Assembly (NCBI GenBank): GCA_004555735.1
Contig: SFHH01000047.1
Coordinates: forward strand, 1-12,021
Direction of reading: 5' to 3'
Source: Acidaminococcus fermentans
GTDB taxonomy: Bacteria; Bacillota_C; Negativicutes; Acidaminococcales; Acidaminococcaceae
Length of the DNA: 12,021 nt
This document shows, in pieces, positions 1 through 5,927 of the stretch. The position numbers and the translations under genes were made by a program. Numbering within the stretch: position 1 is the first letter of the stretch; each line of letters opens with the position of its first letter. Under the pieces are notes generated by a model that ran no database searches, was not told where the DNA came from, and saw only the letters and a list, made by a program, of their open reading frames with translations.

Positions 1-45
1 AGGTGAAATGTAGCTTAGATATGTCTTTATTTTATCGTAAGACAA

Positions 46-79
46 GGGGTCTTGTGAACAGGAGTGTCCACAAGACCCC
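46..79. other. Hairpin in upstream leader, possible terminator
   Basis: An 11-bp perfect stem (GGGGTCTTGTG at 46-56 with CACAAGACCCC at 69-79) encloses a 12-base loop. The downstream flank is AT-rich (ACATTTATTATAG) but has no uninterrupted T run, so a terminator role for a gene left of the window is possible but not secure. It could also be part of a structured leader together with the hairpin that follows 18 bases later. Confidence 0.5.
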
Positions 80-97
80 AACATTTATTATAGAACC

Positions 98-144
98 AAG
101 AAAAAGAGGGACTGTTGCGTAGGCAGCAGTTTCTCTTTTTTCTT
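98..144 (+). terminator. Strong intrinsic terminator hairpin upstream of the ECF operon
   Basis: The left arm 98-118 pairs along its whole length with 123-144 (one extra T at about 141, three G-T pairs) around a GTAG loop. The 3' arm ends in a T-rich run (TCTTTTTTCTT). It most likely ends a transcript entering from the left. Because a candidate promoter starts inside its last bases, it is more likely the end of the previous unit than an attenuator of the ECF operon, though attenuation cannot be excluded. The apical TGTTGC motif recurs in the hairpins at 3284-3309 and 10721-10767. Confidence 0.7.
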
Positions 145-171
145 GACATCCACCCGGCGGCCCCATAAACT
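143..171 (+). promoter_or_regulatory. Candidate sigma-A promoter of the ECF operon
   Basis: A perfect -35 TTGACA lies at 143-148, followed after 17 bases by TAAACT at 166-171, a 4/6 match to TATAAT. A perfect TATAAT also exists at 178-183, but at that position the -35 spacing (29 bases) is wrong. Either could be the start signal. The -35 overlaps the end of the terminator hairpin, giving a compact boundary between transcription units. Confidence 0.4.
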
Positions 172-209
172 ATATTCTATAATCCATTGCAGCAAAGGAG
201 CATCGTATC

Positions 210-779
210 ATGGATAAACCGATTCCGGATCTGATCACGGTGGAAGCAGCACGGGACACCCATCGCTGGGTAGCTATGACGGCGCTGCTGCTGGCCATCG
301 GTGTCATCCTCCACACCATCAGCCCCAATGTGGGCGGGGTAACCCCCAACTGGACCATCGCCATGTATTCCATCACCATCAGCCTGACCAAACCAGGCCC
401 TACCCGGGCGCTGGGCATCGGGTTCGTGGCTGGACTGACCTTGATCCCCTCTTCCAAATCTGCCTTTCCCCTGGGGAACATCGCCAGTGAACTGAGCGGT
501 GCCCTGACGGCCTGTCTCCTGGTGAAGACGTTTGCTTTGGCCCATTTGGACGGACTGAAGGTCAAACCGTTCATCATAGGTTTTCTGGCCACTTCGGTAA
601 GCGGCAGCGTGTTCACCTATATCCTGAAGCTGGTGCTGGGCTTACCTCTTACCGTGTGGACCCATGCCATGCTGCCGGTGGTGCTCACCGTGGGCGTCCT
701 GAACGGTGTGGTGACCCAAGTGCTCTATGGCCCGGTACGGAAGATTTTCTTTGCTACGGAGGGAAAACGCCATGAGTGA
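210..779 (+). CDS. ECF transporter S component, TrpP-like
   Basis: This is a 189-residue integral membrane protein, the substrate-binding (S) subunit of an energy-coupling-factor importer. About six hydrophobic segments are visible (near residues 20-38, 48-60, 66-80, 88-108, 120-144, 152-175), the usual size and topology of S components. The pattern ILHTISPNVGGVTPNW (33-48), followed by a stretch ending in AFPLGN (85-90), resembles the tryptophan transporter family TrpP as I remember it, so tryptophan or a related aromatic compound is the best guess for the substrate. The ribosome site AAAGGAG (194-200) lies 9 bases before the ATG. The stop codon overlaps the next start by 8 bases, so translation is probably coupled to the ATPase and T genes that follow and complete the transporter. 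No T-box signature is visible upstream. The family is fairly sure; the substrate is not. Confidence 0.7.
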   Translation: MDKPIPDLITVEAARDTHRWVAMTALLLAIGVILHTISPNVGGVTPNWTIAMYSITISLTKPGPTRALGIGFVAGLTLIPSSKSAFPLGNIASELSGALTACLLVKTFALAHLDGLKVKPFIIGFLATSVSGSVFTYILKLVLGLPLTVWTHAMLPVVLTVGVLNGVVTQVLYGPVRKIFFATEGKRHE

Positions 780-1635
780 CAGCGCTATCCGGATTTCCGA
801 TTTTTATTTTGCTTACTTGAACAGTGATCTGGTCCTGAAGGACATCAACCTAGATATCCAGAAGGGCAGCTTCACGGCCATTGCTGGTCCCAGCGGTGCG
901 GGCAAGACCACTCTGTGTAAAGCCATGACGGGGATCGTCCCCCATTATTATGGCGGCCGGTACCACGGTTCTGTAGAAGTCCTGGGAGAAGACATCCGGG
1001 GCCGGAAGATCTCAGAGATCGCCATGCGGGTGGGGATCATGCTGGATGACTACGAAAGCCAGATGGTTTCCCTGACGGCTGGAGAAGAAATCGCTTTCGG
1101 CCTCTTGAACCACGGCTTCTCTCCGGAAGAAGTGGATGCCCGGGTGAGCCAGGCATTGGAAGATGTAGGGCTTCCTGGCCGGGAAAACTATCAGCTGGAC
1201 GAGTTGTCCGGAGGCCAGCGCCAACGGCTGCTGCTGGCTTCTGTACTGGCCTGCCGGCCGGAAGTCCTGATCTTGGACGAACCGGTTTCTGCCCTGGATC
1301 CGGATGGAGCCCGGTCCCTGTATGGGCTCCTGTACAAAATCTACCAGCAGCACGGGATGACGGTGGTGGTAGTAGAACATGACCTGAACTACCTGCTGCC
1401 CTATATGACGGATCTGGTGCTGATCAGCGGCGGAGAGGCAAGAGTCCAGGGACACTTTGAAGAAGCGGCCCGGGCTGCCTTTGCCCAGGAAGACCTGCGG
1501 GAAAATCTGCCGGAACTGTGGCTGGTGAAACTAGGAATGGAAGCAAAATATCAGATGCCATTGGGGAACTGGAGAACGGAAGAAGAAGCAGAAAAAGAAT
1601 TGCTCCAGAAATTTCAGGGAGGCGGTAAGGCATGA
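772..1635 (+). CDS. ecfA: ECF transporter ATPase subunit (first of two)
   Basis: This 287-residue ABC-type ATPase powers the ECF importer from the cytoplasmic side, as a heterodimer with the next gene product. Walker A is GPSGAGKTT (39-47), the signature LSGGQ (145-149), Walker B VLILDEP (165-171), the D-loop SALD (173-176) and the switch histidine is H203 (VEHDL). The Q-loop is unusual: where most EcfA proteins have FQ-P-Q, this one reads LDDYESQ (91-97), so the canonical glutamine is Asp92 while the later Gln97 is kept. I chose the ATG at 772 rather than an upstream in-frame ATG at 727, because GGAGGG at 758-763 is well spaced and the protein then begins in the normal place relative to the first beta strand. 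It overlaps the S gene (ATGAGTGA) and its own stop overlaps the next start (ATGA). Confidence 0.88.
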   Translation: MSDSAIRISDFYFAYLNSDLVLKDINLDIQKGSFTAIAGPSGAGKTTLCKAMTGIVPHYYGGRYHGSVEVLGEDIRGRKISEIAMRVGIMLDDYESQMVSLTAGEEIAFGLLNHGFSPEEVDARVSQALEDVGLPGRENYQLDELSGGQRQRLLLASVLACRPEVLILDEPVSALDPDGARSLYGLLYKIYQQHGMTVVVVEHDLNYLLPYMTDLVLISGGEARVQGHFEEAARAAFAQEDLRENLPELWLVKLGMEAKYQMPLGNWRTEEEAEKELLQKFQGGGKA

Positions 1636-2441
1636 TTGAAGCAAAAGCAGTGAACTTTGCCTATCGGAGAGGTGTCCCTGTGCTGCAGGACATCAGCTGC
1701 CGGGTGGAAGACGGGGAAGCGGCAGCCCTGCTGGGCCATAACGGCAGCGGCAAGACCACCCTGAGCCGGCTGTTCATGGCGTTGGACCATCCCCGGAGCG
1801 GCCAGGTGCTGGTGGATGGAGTGGATATCGTAGATTGTGAACCGGCCGATCTGGCGGACAAGGTAGGATATGTGTTCCAGAATCCGGATCTGCAGCTGCT
1901 GGGGGATACGGTCTATGATGAAGTGGCTTACGGGCTCCAGAATCGGAAGATGCCCAAGGAGACCTTGGACCGGCAGGTCCGGGAGGCTGTGGAAGCCATG
2001 GGGCTGACTCCCTATCTGGACCAGTATCCCCGGGGACTGTCCTTCGGGCAGAAACGGCGGTTGGGGGTGGCTGTGGCTCTGGCTCTCCAGCCCCGGACCC
2101 TGATTTTGGATGAAATCACCAACGGCCAGGATGAACAGGAAAAACAGCACATGATGGAGTACCTGTCCCGGCTCCAGAAAGAAAAACATATGACCTTGAT
2201 CCTGATCACCCACGATATGGAAATCGCCCGGAAATATACGGACCATGCCCTGGTACTCCATAACGGCCAGCTGGTCTATGACGGGAAGACGGCGGAACTG
2301 TTCGATGGGAAGCGGCCTGTGGAAGAATGGGGATTGAAGCAGCCGGTCCTGGCCCGTTTGGGGGCTCTGTTCGGAGTGGCTGCGGACAGTCCGGAAGACC
2401 TGTGCAGCAAGATCCAGCCGAAAGAAGGTGCCGAAGCATGA
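1632..2441 (+). CDS. ecfA: ECF transporter ATPase subunit (second of two)
   Basis: This is the second, 269-residue ABC ATPase of the ECF module, predicted to pair with the preceding ATPase. Walker A is GHNGSGKTT (35-43), the Q-loop VFQNPDLQ (81-88) has the canonical Gln83, Walker B is LILDE (157-161) and the switch histidine is H194 (ITHDM). The signature is LSFGQ (136-140) instead of LSGGQ, and the D-loop region reads DEITNGQD instead of the common DEPT-GLD. Such variants occur in ECF ATPases, and the residues needed for hydrolysis are present. The start overlaps the previous stop as ATGA, and a GGGAGG ribosome site lies at 1618-1623. Together with its partner it gives two non-equivalent composite ATP sites. 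Confidence 0.88.
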   Translation: MIEAKAVNFAYRRGVPVLQDISCRVEDGEAAALLGHNGSGKTTLSRLFMALDHPRSGQVLVDGVDIVDCEPADLADKVGYVFQNPDLQLLGDTVYDEVAYGLQNRKMPKETLDRQVREAVEAMGLTPYLDQYPRGLSFGQKRRLGVAVALALQPRTLILDEITNGQDEQEKQHMMEYLSRLQKEKHMTLILITHDMEIARKYTDHALVLHNGQLVYDGKTAELFDGKRPVEEWGLKQPVLARLGALFGVAADSPEDLCSKIQPKEGAEA

Positions 2442-3106
2442 AGATTACAGCTTTTACCAAACTGATCCTGGTGCTGGCGGTGACGGCCTGGGTGTTCCTG
2501 CTGCCCATCCCGGCGGTGGCTACCCTGCTGGCGCTGGAACTGGTGATCCTGCTGTATATCAAGCGGGACCGGATGACCATGGCGGCCATCGGGACCCTGA
2601 CAGTGTTCACCGGGATGATGGTGGTGCTCCAGCTGCTGTTCGGCTCTCCCCTCTATGTGGCCCTCACCGGGGGCCTGCGGATGTTCGTCATGACCACCGC
2701 TTTCCTGTGCCTCCTGGCTTCCACCCGGATCCAGGACATTGCCCAGGCTCTGGTGGAGAAATTCCATATGCCCTATGAATATGCCTTCATGCTCACCACG
2801 GCTCTGCGGTTCGTGCCGGATTTCCTGTCGGATTCCGCCATTACCCTGGATGCCCAGTCTTGCCGGGGCTATTCCAACCGGGGGAATGCCTTCAAACGGC
2901 TCTACGCCTATCTAGCCGTGGTGAAGCCCCTGGTGATGCGGGCGGTGGCCAAATCGGACACCCTGGCCCTTTCCATGGAACTGAAGGGTTTCGGGCCCAA
3001 TACCTACAAGAACCGCCGGCCCATGAAACTGCACCTGGGGGATTATGCTACATTGCTGGTGGTGGTCATTCTTAGTACATATCCGGTTTGGATAAAACAT
3101 ATTTGA
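2438..3106 (+). CDS. ecfT: ECF transporter transmembrane T component
   Basis: This 222-residue membrane protein couples the two ATPases to the S component. Hydrophobic segments lie near residues 8-41, 50-70, 80-96 and 203-219, with a long amphipathic coupling region (about 100-195) between them. The two short arginine motifs that dock into the ATPases in EcfT proteins are recognisable as AQSCRG (139-144) and ELKGFG (181-186); the second has Lys where Arg is usual. An open frame extends back to 2327, but the ATG at 2438 is preferred. It overlaps the upstream stop as ATGA, follows GAAGGTG at 2424-2430, and gives a protein that starts with the first membrane helix. It is the last gene of the operon, followed at once by a GC-rich hairpin. 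Confidence 0.85.
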   Translation: MKITAFTKLILVLAVTAWVFLLPIPAVATLLALELVILLYIKRDRMTMAAIGTLTVFTGMMVVLQLLFGSPLYVALTGGLRMFVMTTAFLCLLASTRIQDIAQALVEKFHMPYEYAFMLTTALRFVPDFLSDSAITLDAQSCRGYSNRGNAFKRLYAYLAVVKPLVMRAVAKSDTLALSMELKGFGPNTYKNRRPMKLHLGDYATLLVVVILSTYPVWIKHI

Positions 3107-3136
3107 AGGCCGGCGGAGCCGGCTTCCTTGTGTTAT
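3105..3136 (+). terminator. Terminator of the ECF operon
   Basis: The hairpin begins in the ecfT stop codon. GAAG and CCGGC on the left pair with GCCGG and CTTC on the right around a GGA loop, with one bulged G (an alternative pairing uses GCCGGC on both sides). A moderately T-rich tail, CTTGTGTTATT, follows. Confidence 0.6.
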
Positions 3137-3185
3137 TGGTATCGAGTCGCTAGCCGAATGAAAAGATTCGCAGGCATATTTTTTT

Positions 3186-3220
3186 GAAGGGAAACGCAGC
3201 CGCAGGCTGCGTTTCCCTTC
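3186..3220. repeat. Perfect 16-bp hairpin of unknown role
   Basis: The arm at 3186-3201 (GAAGGGAAACGCAGCC) is exactly complementary to 3205-3220, with only a three-base GCA loop. A run of seven T precedes it (3179-3185) and no T run follows on either strand, so it does not look like an intrinsic terminator in either direction. Its right arm includes CTGCGTTTCC, which recurs at 5708-5717 in the spacer before pepT. Confidence 0.7.
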
Positions 3221-3227
3221 TCTGAAC

Positions 3228-3251
3228 CCCGCTGCTGCGGGTTTCTTCCTT
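3228..3251 (+). other. Small terminator-like hairpin
   Basis: CCCGC (3228-3232) pairs with GCGGG (3237-3241) around a TGCT loop; the stem can be extended past one C-T mismatch to AA/TT. A pyrimidine-rich tail TTTCTTCCTTT follows. It may be a weak terminator. The same kind of element, AACCC/GGGTTT with a T/C tail, occurs at 5726-5749. Confidence 0.4.
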
Positions 3252-3254
3252 TGG

Positions 3255-3282
3255 CCGTTGACCGTTGACAGCTGACCGTTGA
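3255..3282. repeat. 7-bp tandem repeats
   Basis: Four contiguous heptamers are present: CCGTTGA, CCGTTGA, CAGCTGA, CCGTTGA. They lie between two hairpins upstream of tex. A related degenerate set (ACGACAA, ACGACCC, ACGATGA, ACGATGA) lies at 5751-5778. One unit junction creates TTGACA (3265-3270), but no -10 is found at the right distance, so a promoter role is not supported. Confidence 0.75.
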
Positions 3283-3283
3283 C

Positions 3284-3314
3284 GGGGCTGTTGCACGTGC
3301 AACAGCCCCTTTTT
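3284..3314 (+). terminator. Perfect intrinsic terminator just before tex
   Basis: Bases 3284-3309 form a perfect 26-base palindrome (left arm GGGGCTGTTGCAC) followed directly by five T. It ends only 17 bases before the tex ATG. Either it protects tex from read-through of the upstream operon, in which case no room for a tex promoter remains after it, or it acts as an attenuator in the tex leader. Confidence 0.8.
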
Positions 3315-3331
3315 CACGAAAGGACAATAAA

Positions 3332-5506
3332 ATGAAACAAACTGACATCGCACCTGCCATTGCCCGGGAACTTTCCGTCCAGCCCTGGCAGGTGGAAAGG
3401 ACTGTAGAATTACTGGATGGAGGGAATACGGTTCCCTTCATCGCCCGTTACCGGAAAGAAGCCACAGGGTCCCTGCTGGATGAACAGATCCGGACCATCG
3501 AGGAACGGCTGGGGACTCTCCGGAACCTGGTAAAGCGCCAAGAAGAGATCCTGGCCAAGATCGACGAACAGGGAAAACTCACGCCGGAACTGCGCCAGGT
3601 CATCGAAAACGCCCAGAAATTGACTGAACTGGAAGATTATTACCTGCCTTATAAGCAAAAACGGCGTACCCGTGCCCAACAAGCCAGAGAAAAAGGCTTG
3701 GAACCCTTGGCTACTGCGTTCCTGATCCAACGGGACCTGAAGGGGGATGCCCTGACCGCTGCCCGGGCTTATGTTGATCCGGAAAAGGGCGTGGAAACGG
3801 CGGAAGACGCCCTGGCCGGAGCCAGGGACATCGTGGCGGAAATGGCAGCGGAAGATCCCACCTTGCGTCAGACGCTCCGGGAACAACTCTGGAACCACGG
3901 CTTCCTCCAGACCGAACTGGTGGAAGAGGCGGAAGAAGCCCAAACCTTCCTGATGTACGCCGATTACCGGGAACCGGTCCGGACCTTGCCTTCCCACCGG
4001 GTACTGGCTATCAACCGAGGAGAAAAGAAGGGCTGTTTGAAAGTCCATCTGGTATGGGATGAACAGAACGCGCTCCGGAAGATGGAATGGCGGGTCCTCC
4101 GCCGGCCCTGCATCTACCGGGAGCAGCTGAAGGAAGCCCTGGCGGACAGCTGGAAGCGACTGTTGTTCCCGGCTTTGGAACGGGAAATCCGGAACCAACT
4201 GACAGAACAGGCGGAAGCCCAGGCTATCAAAGTGTTTGGTGCCAATCTGGGACAGCTGCTGCTCCAGGCTCCGCTGGGAGGCCATACGGTAATGGGCCTT
4301 GATCCAGGCTATCGGACCGGGTGCAAAGTGGCAGTGGTGGATCCTACCGGCCAGGTACTGGACCATGGAGTGATCCAGGTGACCCAGAGCGAAGGTCAGA
4401 AGAAAAAGGCCAAAACCCTGCTCCTTTCTATGATCAAAAAGTATCATGTGACCCTGCTGTCTATTGGCAATGGCACAGCTTCCTATGAAACGGAGCAGTT
4501 TGCCGCTCAGCTGATCCAAGAGAATCAGCTGAAGGATGTCCATTATCTGATTACAAACGAAGCCGGCGCCTCCGTCTATTCCGCCTCCAAACTGGCCCAG
4601 GAGGAGCTGCCGGAATACGATGTGACCATCCGGGGTGCCGTATCCATGGCCCGGCGGGTCCAGGATCCTTTGGCAGAACTGGTGAAGATCGATCCCCAGG
4701 CCATCGGGGTGGGACAGTACCAGCACGATGTGGACCAGAAAGCCCTGGCTGGCACCCTGGATGGAGTGGTGGAACGGGTGGTGAACCATGTTGGGGTGGA
4801 CCTGAATACCGCTTCTCCCGCCCTGCTCCGCCATGTGGCCGGGATCACTGCGGCTACCGCCGGGAATATCGTAGCGTACCGGAATGCCCATGGCCGGTTC
4901 ACCGGGCGGCGGCAGCTGCTGAAGGTGCCCCGGCTGGGTCCGGCTGCCTTTACCCAGTGTGCTGGCTTCCTGCGGATCCACGGAGGCAAATCTCCCTTGG
5001 ATGATACCCCCGTCCATCCAGAATCCTATGGACTGGCCCATCAGATCCTGGAAAAGCTGGGATTTACCCTGGAAGACCTGCAGGACAAAGAAAAGCTGGC
5101 CCGGCTGGCAGATCGGCGGAAACAGGTGGACGAAGCCCGGCTGGCCCGGGAACTGGAGGCCGGGGAACCTACCGTCCATGATATCCTAGCTGCCCTGGTG
5201 GCTCCCGGACGGGATCCTCGAGCCGACCTTCCGGTCCCCCTTACCCGGCAGAACATCGTGAAGCTGTCCGACATCAAAGTAGGGAGCATCCTCCGGGGCA
5301 CCATCCGAAACGTCACTGATTTCGGGGCCTTCGTGGATATAGGCATCAAAACCGCCGGCCTCATCCACATTTCCCACATGAGCGAAAAACGGGTCAAACA
5401 TCCCCTGGATGTGGTCAGCGCCGGAGAGACGGTCCAGGTCAAGGTCATCAGTGTGGAGGAGAAGAGGGGGAGAATCGGACTTGCTTTAGTAAAGGCTGAC
5501 GCATAA
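3332..5506 (+). CDS. tex: Tex family RNA-binding transcription accessory protein
   Basis: This cytoplasmic nucleic-acid-binding protein is of the conserved Tex family (bacterial relative of Spt6), thought to act in transcription. At 724 residues it is close to the family's usual 720-780. The order is standard: an N-terminal helical region (1-310) with the conserved VPFIARYRKEATG (34-46); a YqgF/RNase-H-like domain from about 319 (MGLDPGYRTGCKVAVVD); helix-hairpin-helix repeats at about 486-555, including NTASPALLRHVAGI and KVPRLGPAAF; and a C-terminal S1 RNA-binding domain at 648-719 (GSILRGTIRNVTDFGAFVDI). The ATG follows GAAAGGA (3318-3324) with 7 bases between. It is a single-gene unit. 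The stop codon directly abuts the 128-bp foldback repeat. Large antisense open frames across it reflect codon bias. Confidence 0.95.
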   Translation: MKQTDIAPAIARELSVQPWQVERTVELLDGGNTVPFIARYRKEATGSLLDEQIRTIEERLGTLRNLVKRQEEILAKIDEQGKLTPELRQVIENAQKLTELEDYYLPYKQKRRTRAQQAREKGLEPLATAFLIQRDLKGDALTAARAYVDPEKGVETAEDALAGARDIVAEMAAEDPTLRQTLREQLWNHGFLQTELVEEAEEAQTFLMYADYREPVRTLPSHRVLAINRGEKKGCLKVHLVWDEQNALRKMEWRVLRRPCIYREQLKEALADSWKRLLFPALEREIRNQLTEQAEAQAIKVFGANLGQLLLQAPLGGHTVMGLDPGYRTGCKVAVVDPTGQVLDHGVIQVTQSEGQKKKAKTLLLSMIKKYHVTLLSIGNGTASYETEQFAAQLIQENQLKDVHYLITNEAGASVYSASKLAQEELPEYDVTIRGAVSMARRVQDPLAELVKIDPQAIGVGQYQHDVDQKALAGTLDGVVERVVNHVGVDLNTASPALLRHVAGITAATAGNIVAYRNAHGRFTGRRQLLKVPRLGPAAFTQCAGFLRIHGGKSPLDDTPVHPESYGLAHQILEKLGFTLEDLQDKEKLARLADRRKQVDEARLARELEAGEPTVHDILAALVAPGRDPRADLPVPLTRQNIVKLSDIKVGSILRGTIRNVTDFGAFVDIGIKTAGLIHISHMSEKRVKHPLDVVSAGETVQVKVISVEEKRGRIGLALVKADA

Positions 5507-5507
5507 C

Positions 5508-5635
5508 CCAGGCGCACGATATGGGCCTATCTGCTTTGTCAGCGGGAATTTTTGAAAGCGACATGTACTACCATGTACTATGACGCATTCAAAAATTCCC
5601 GCTTTCGCGCATCTGGACCCATCTCGTGCGCCTGG
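5508..5635 (+). repeat. 128-bp foldback repeat, copy 1
   Basis: The ends are perfect 12-bp inverted repeats, CCAGGCGCACGA (5508-5519) and TCGTGCGCCTGG (5624-5635). Inside, AGCGGGAATTTTTGAA (5541-5556) pairs perfectly with 5588-5603, and a smaller inner hairpin lies between. The centre holds a direct duplication of ATGTACTA (5563-5570 and 5573-5580). A second copy of the same length lies at 10269-10396, about 87 percent identical by hand alignment (17 differences). It starts one base after the tex stop codon. There is no coding content, no transposase and no clear target-site duplication. It could be a MITE/REP-like element or a 3'-end RNA structure; TTCTTTTTCT follows it. Confidence 0.85.
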
Positions 5636-5648
5636 CTTCTTTTTCTAT

Positions 5649-5667
5649 CCGCCCTTTTCAAGGGCGG
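5649..5667. other. Small hairpin
   Basis: CCGCCCTT (5649-5656) pairs with AAGGGCGG (5660-5667) around a TTC loop. The T-rich stretch is before it rather than after, so it is not a canonical terminator for plus-strand transcripts. Confidence 0.45.
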
Positions 5668-5707
5668 GGGACCGGCCGTCAGGCTGGTGGTGGGTTAGCG
5701 GTGTCAG

Positions 5708-5829
5708 CTGCGTTTCCATTCCAGAAAAACCCGTGGGGTTTTCCTCCTTAACGACAAACGACCCACGATGAACGATGAACCCTTTGCGGGCGGACCTGGC
5801 GGGATTGCCGTGCAACCCTTGGTCCGCCC
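5708..5829. other. Composite structured spacer module before pepT
   Basis: The order of parts is CTGCGTTTCC (5708-5717); a hairpin AAAACCC-GTG-GGGTTTT (5726-5742) with a CCTCCTT tail; heptamer repeats (5751-5780); and a 9-bp stem GGGCGGACC (5788-5796) with GGTCCGCCC (5821-5829). The spacer before tex has the same order: CTGCGTTTCC at 3207, an AACCC/GGGTTT hairpin, heptamers, then a stem. No gene can be supported in 5507-5927; the short open frames there run through repeats. Confidence 0.5.
5751..5780. repeat. Degenerate 7-bp tandem repeats
   Basis: Four successive heptamers are present, ACGACAA, ACGACCC, ACGATGA, ACGATGA, then a partial AC. They resemble in period and core (CG-TGA) the repeats at 3255-3282, and in both places they follow a small AACCC/GGGTTT hairpin. 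Confidence 0.65.
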
Positions 5830-5841
5830 CTACGGATTTAA

Positions 5842-5869
5842 CCACCCACCCACCCACCTACCTACCTAC
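5842..5869. repeat. Tetranucleotide repeat (CCAC)4(CTAC)3
   Basis: Seven uninterrupted 4-base units are present, four CCAC then three CTAC, followed by a run of C. The tract ends 18 bases before the -10 box of the pepT promoter, so its last unit occupies the -35 position. Confidence 0.85.
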
Positions 5870-5884
5870 CCCCCTGACTTCTTA

Positions 5885-5893
5885 TGGTATAAT
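5885..5893 (+). promoter_or_regulatory. Extended -10 promoter of pepT
   Basis: TGG followed by TATAAT (5888-5893) forms an extended -10. The expected -35 position (5865-5870) holds repeat sequence CCTACC with little match to TTGACA, so the promoter probably relies on the extended -10. The start ATG lies 35 bases downstream. Confidence 0.65.
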
Positions 5894-5927
5894 ATCCCCA
5901 AAATAACCCTGCAAGGAGGAATTGCCC

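Noticed and set aside
1..209. T-box or amino-acid riboswitch upstream of the TrpP-like gene
   Set aside because: No T-box conserved sequence was found, and the strong hairpin precedes rather than follows the likely promoter.
3186..3220. Intrinsic terminator
   Set aside because: The perfect stem has its T run upstream; neither strand has T residues after the stem.
3255..3282. Possible CRISPR or iteron array
   Set aside because: Units are 7 bp with no spacers, only four copies, no cas or replication genes nearby.
3410..5179. 589-codon open frame on the minus strand across tex
   Set aside because: It is exactly antisense to a well-conserved tex gene, has no ribosome site or recognisable domain, and is expected from the strong codon bias.
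5508..5635. Insertion sequence
   Set aside because: The element has terminal inverted repeats but is only 128 bp, encodes nothing and lacks a clear target-site duplication; I annotate it as a repeat.
5580..5771. Short plus-strand open frame with a similar peptide at 10341
   Set aside because: The resemblance comes from the shared 128-bp foldback repeat. Neither has a ribosome site, and they run on into unrelated sequence.
5922..5927. TTG start for pepT
   Set aside because: It lies only a few bases after AAGGAGG, whereas the ATG at 5928 has ideal spacing.
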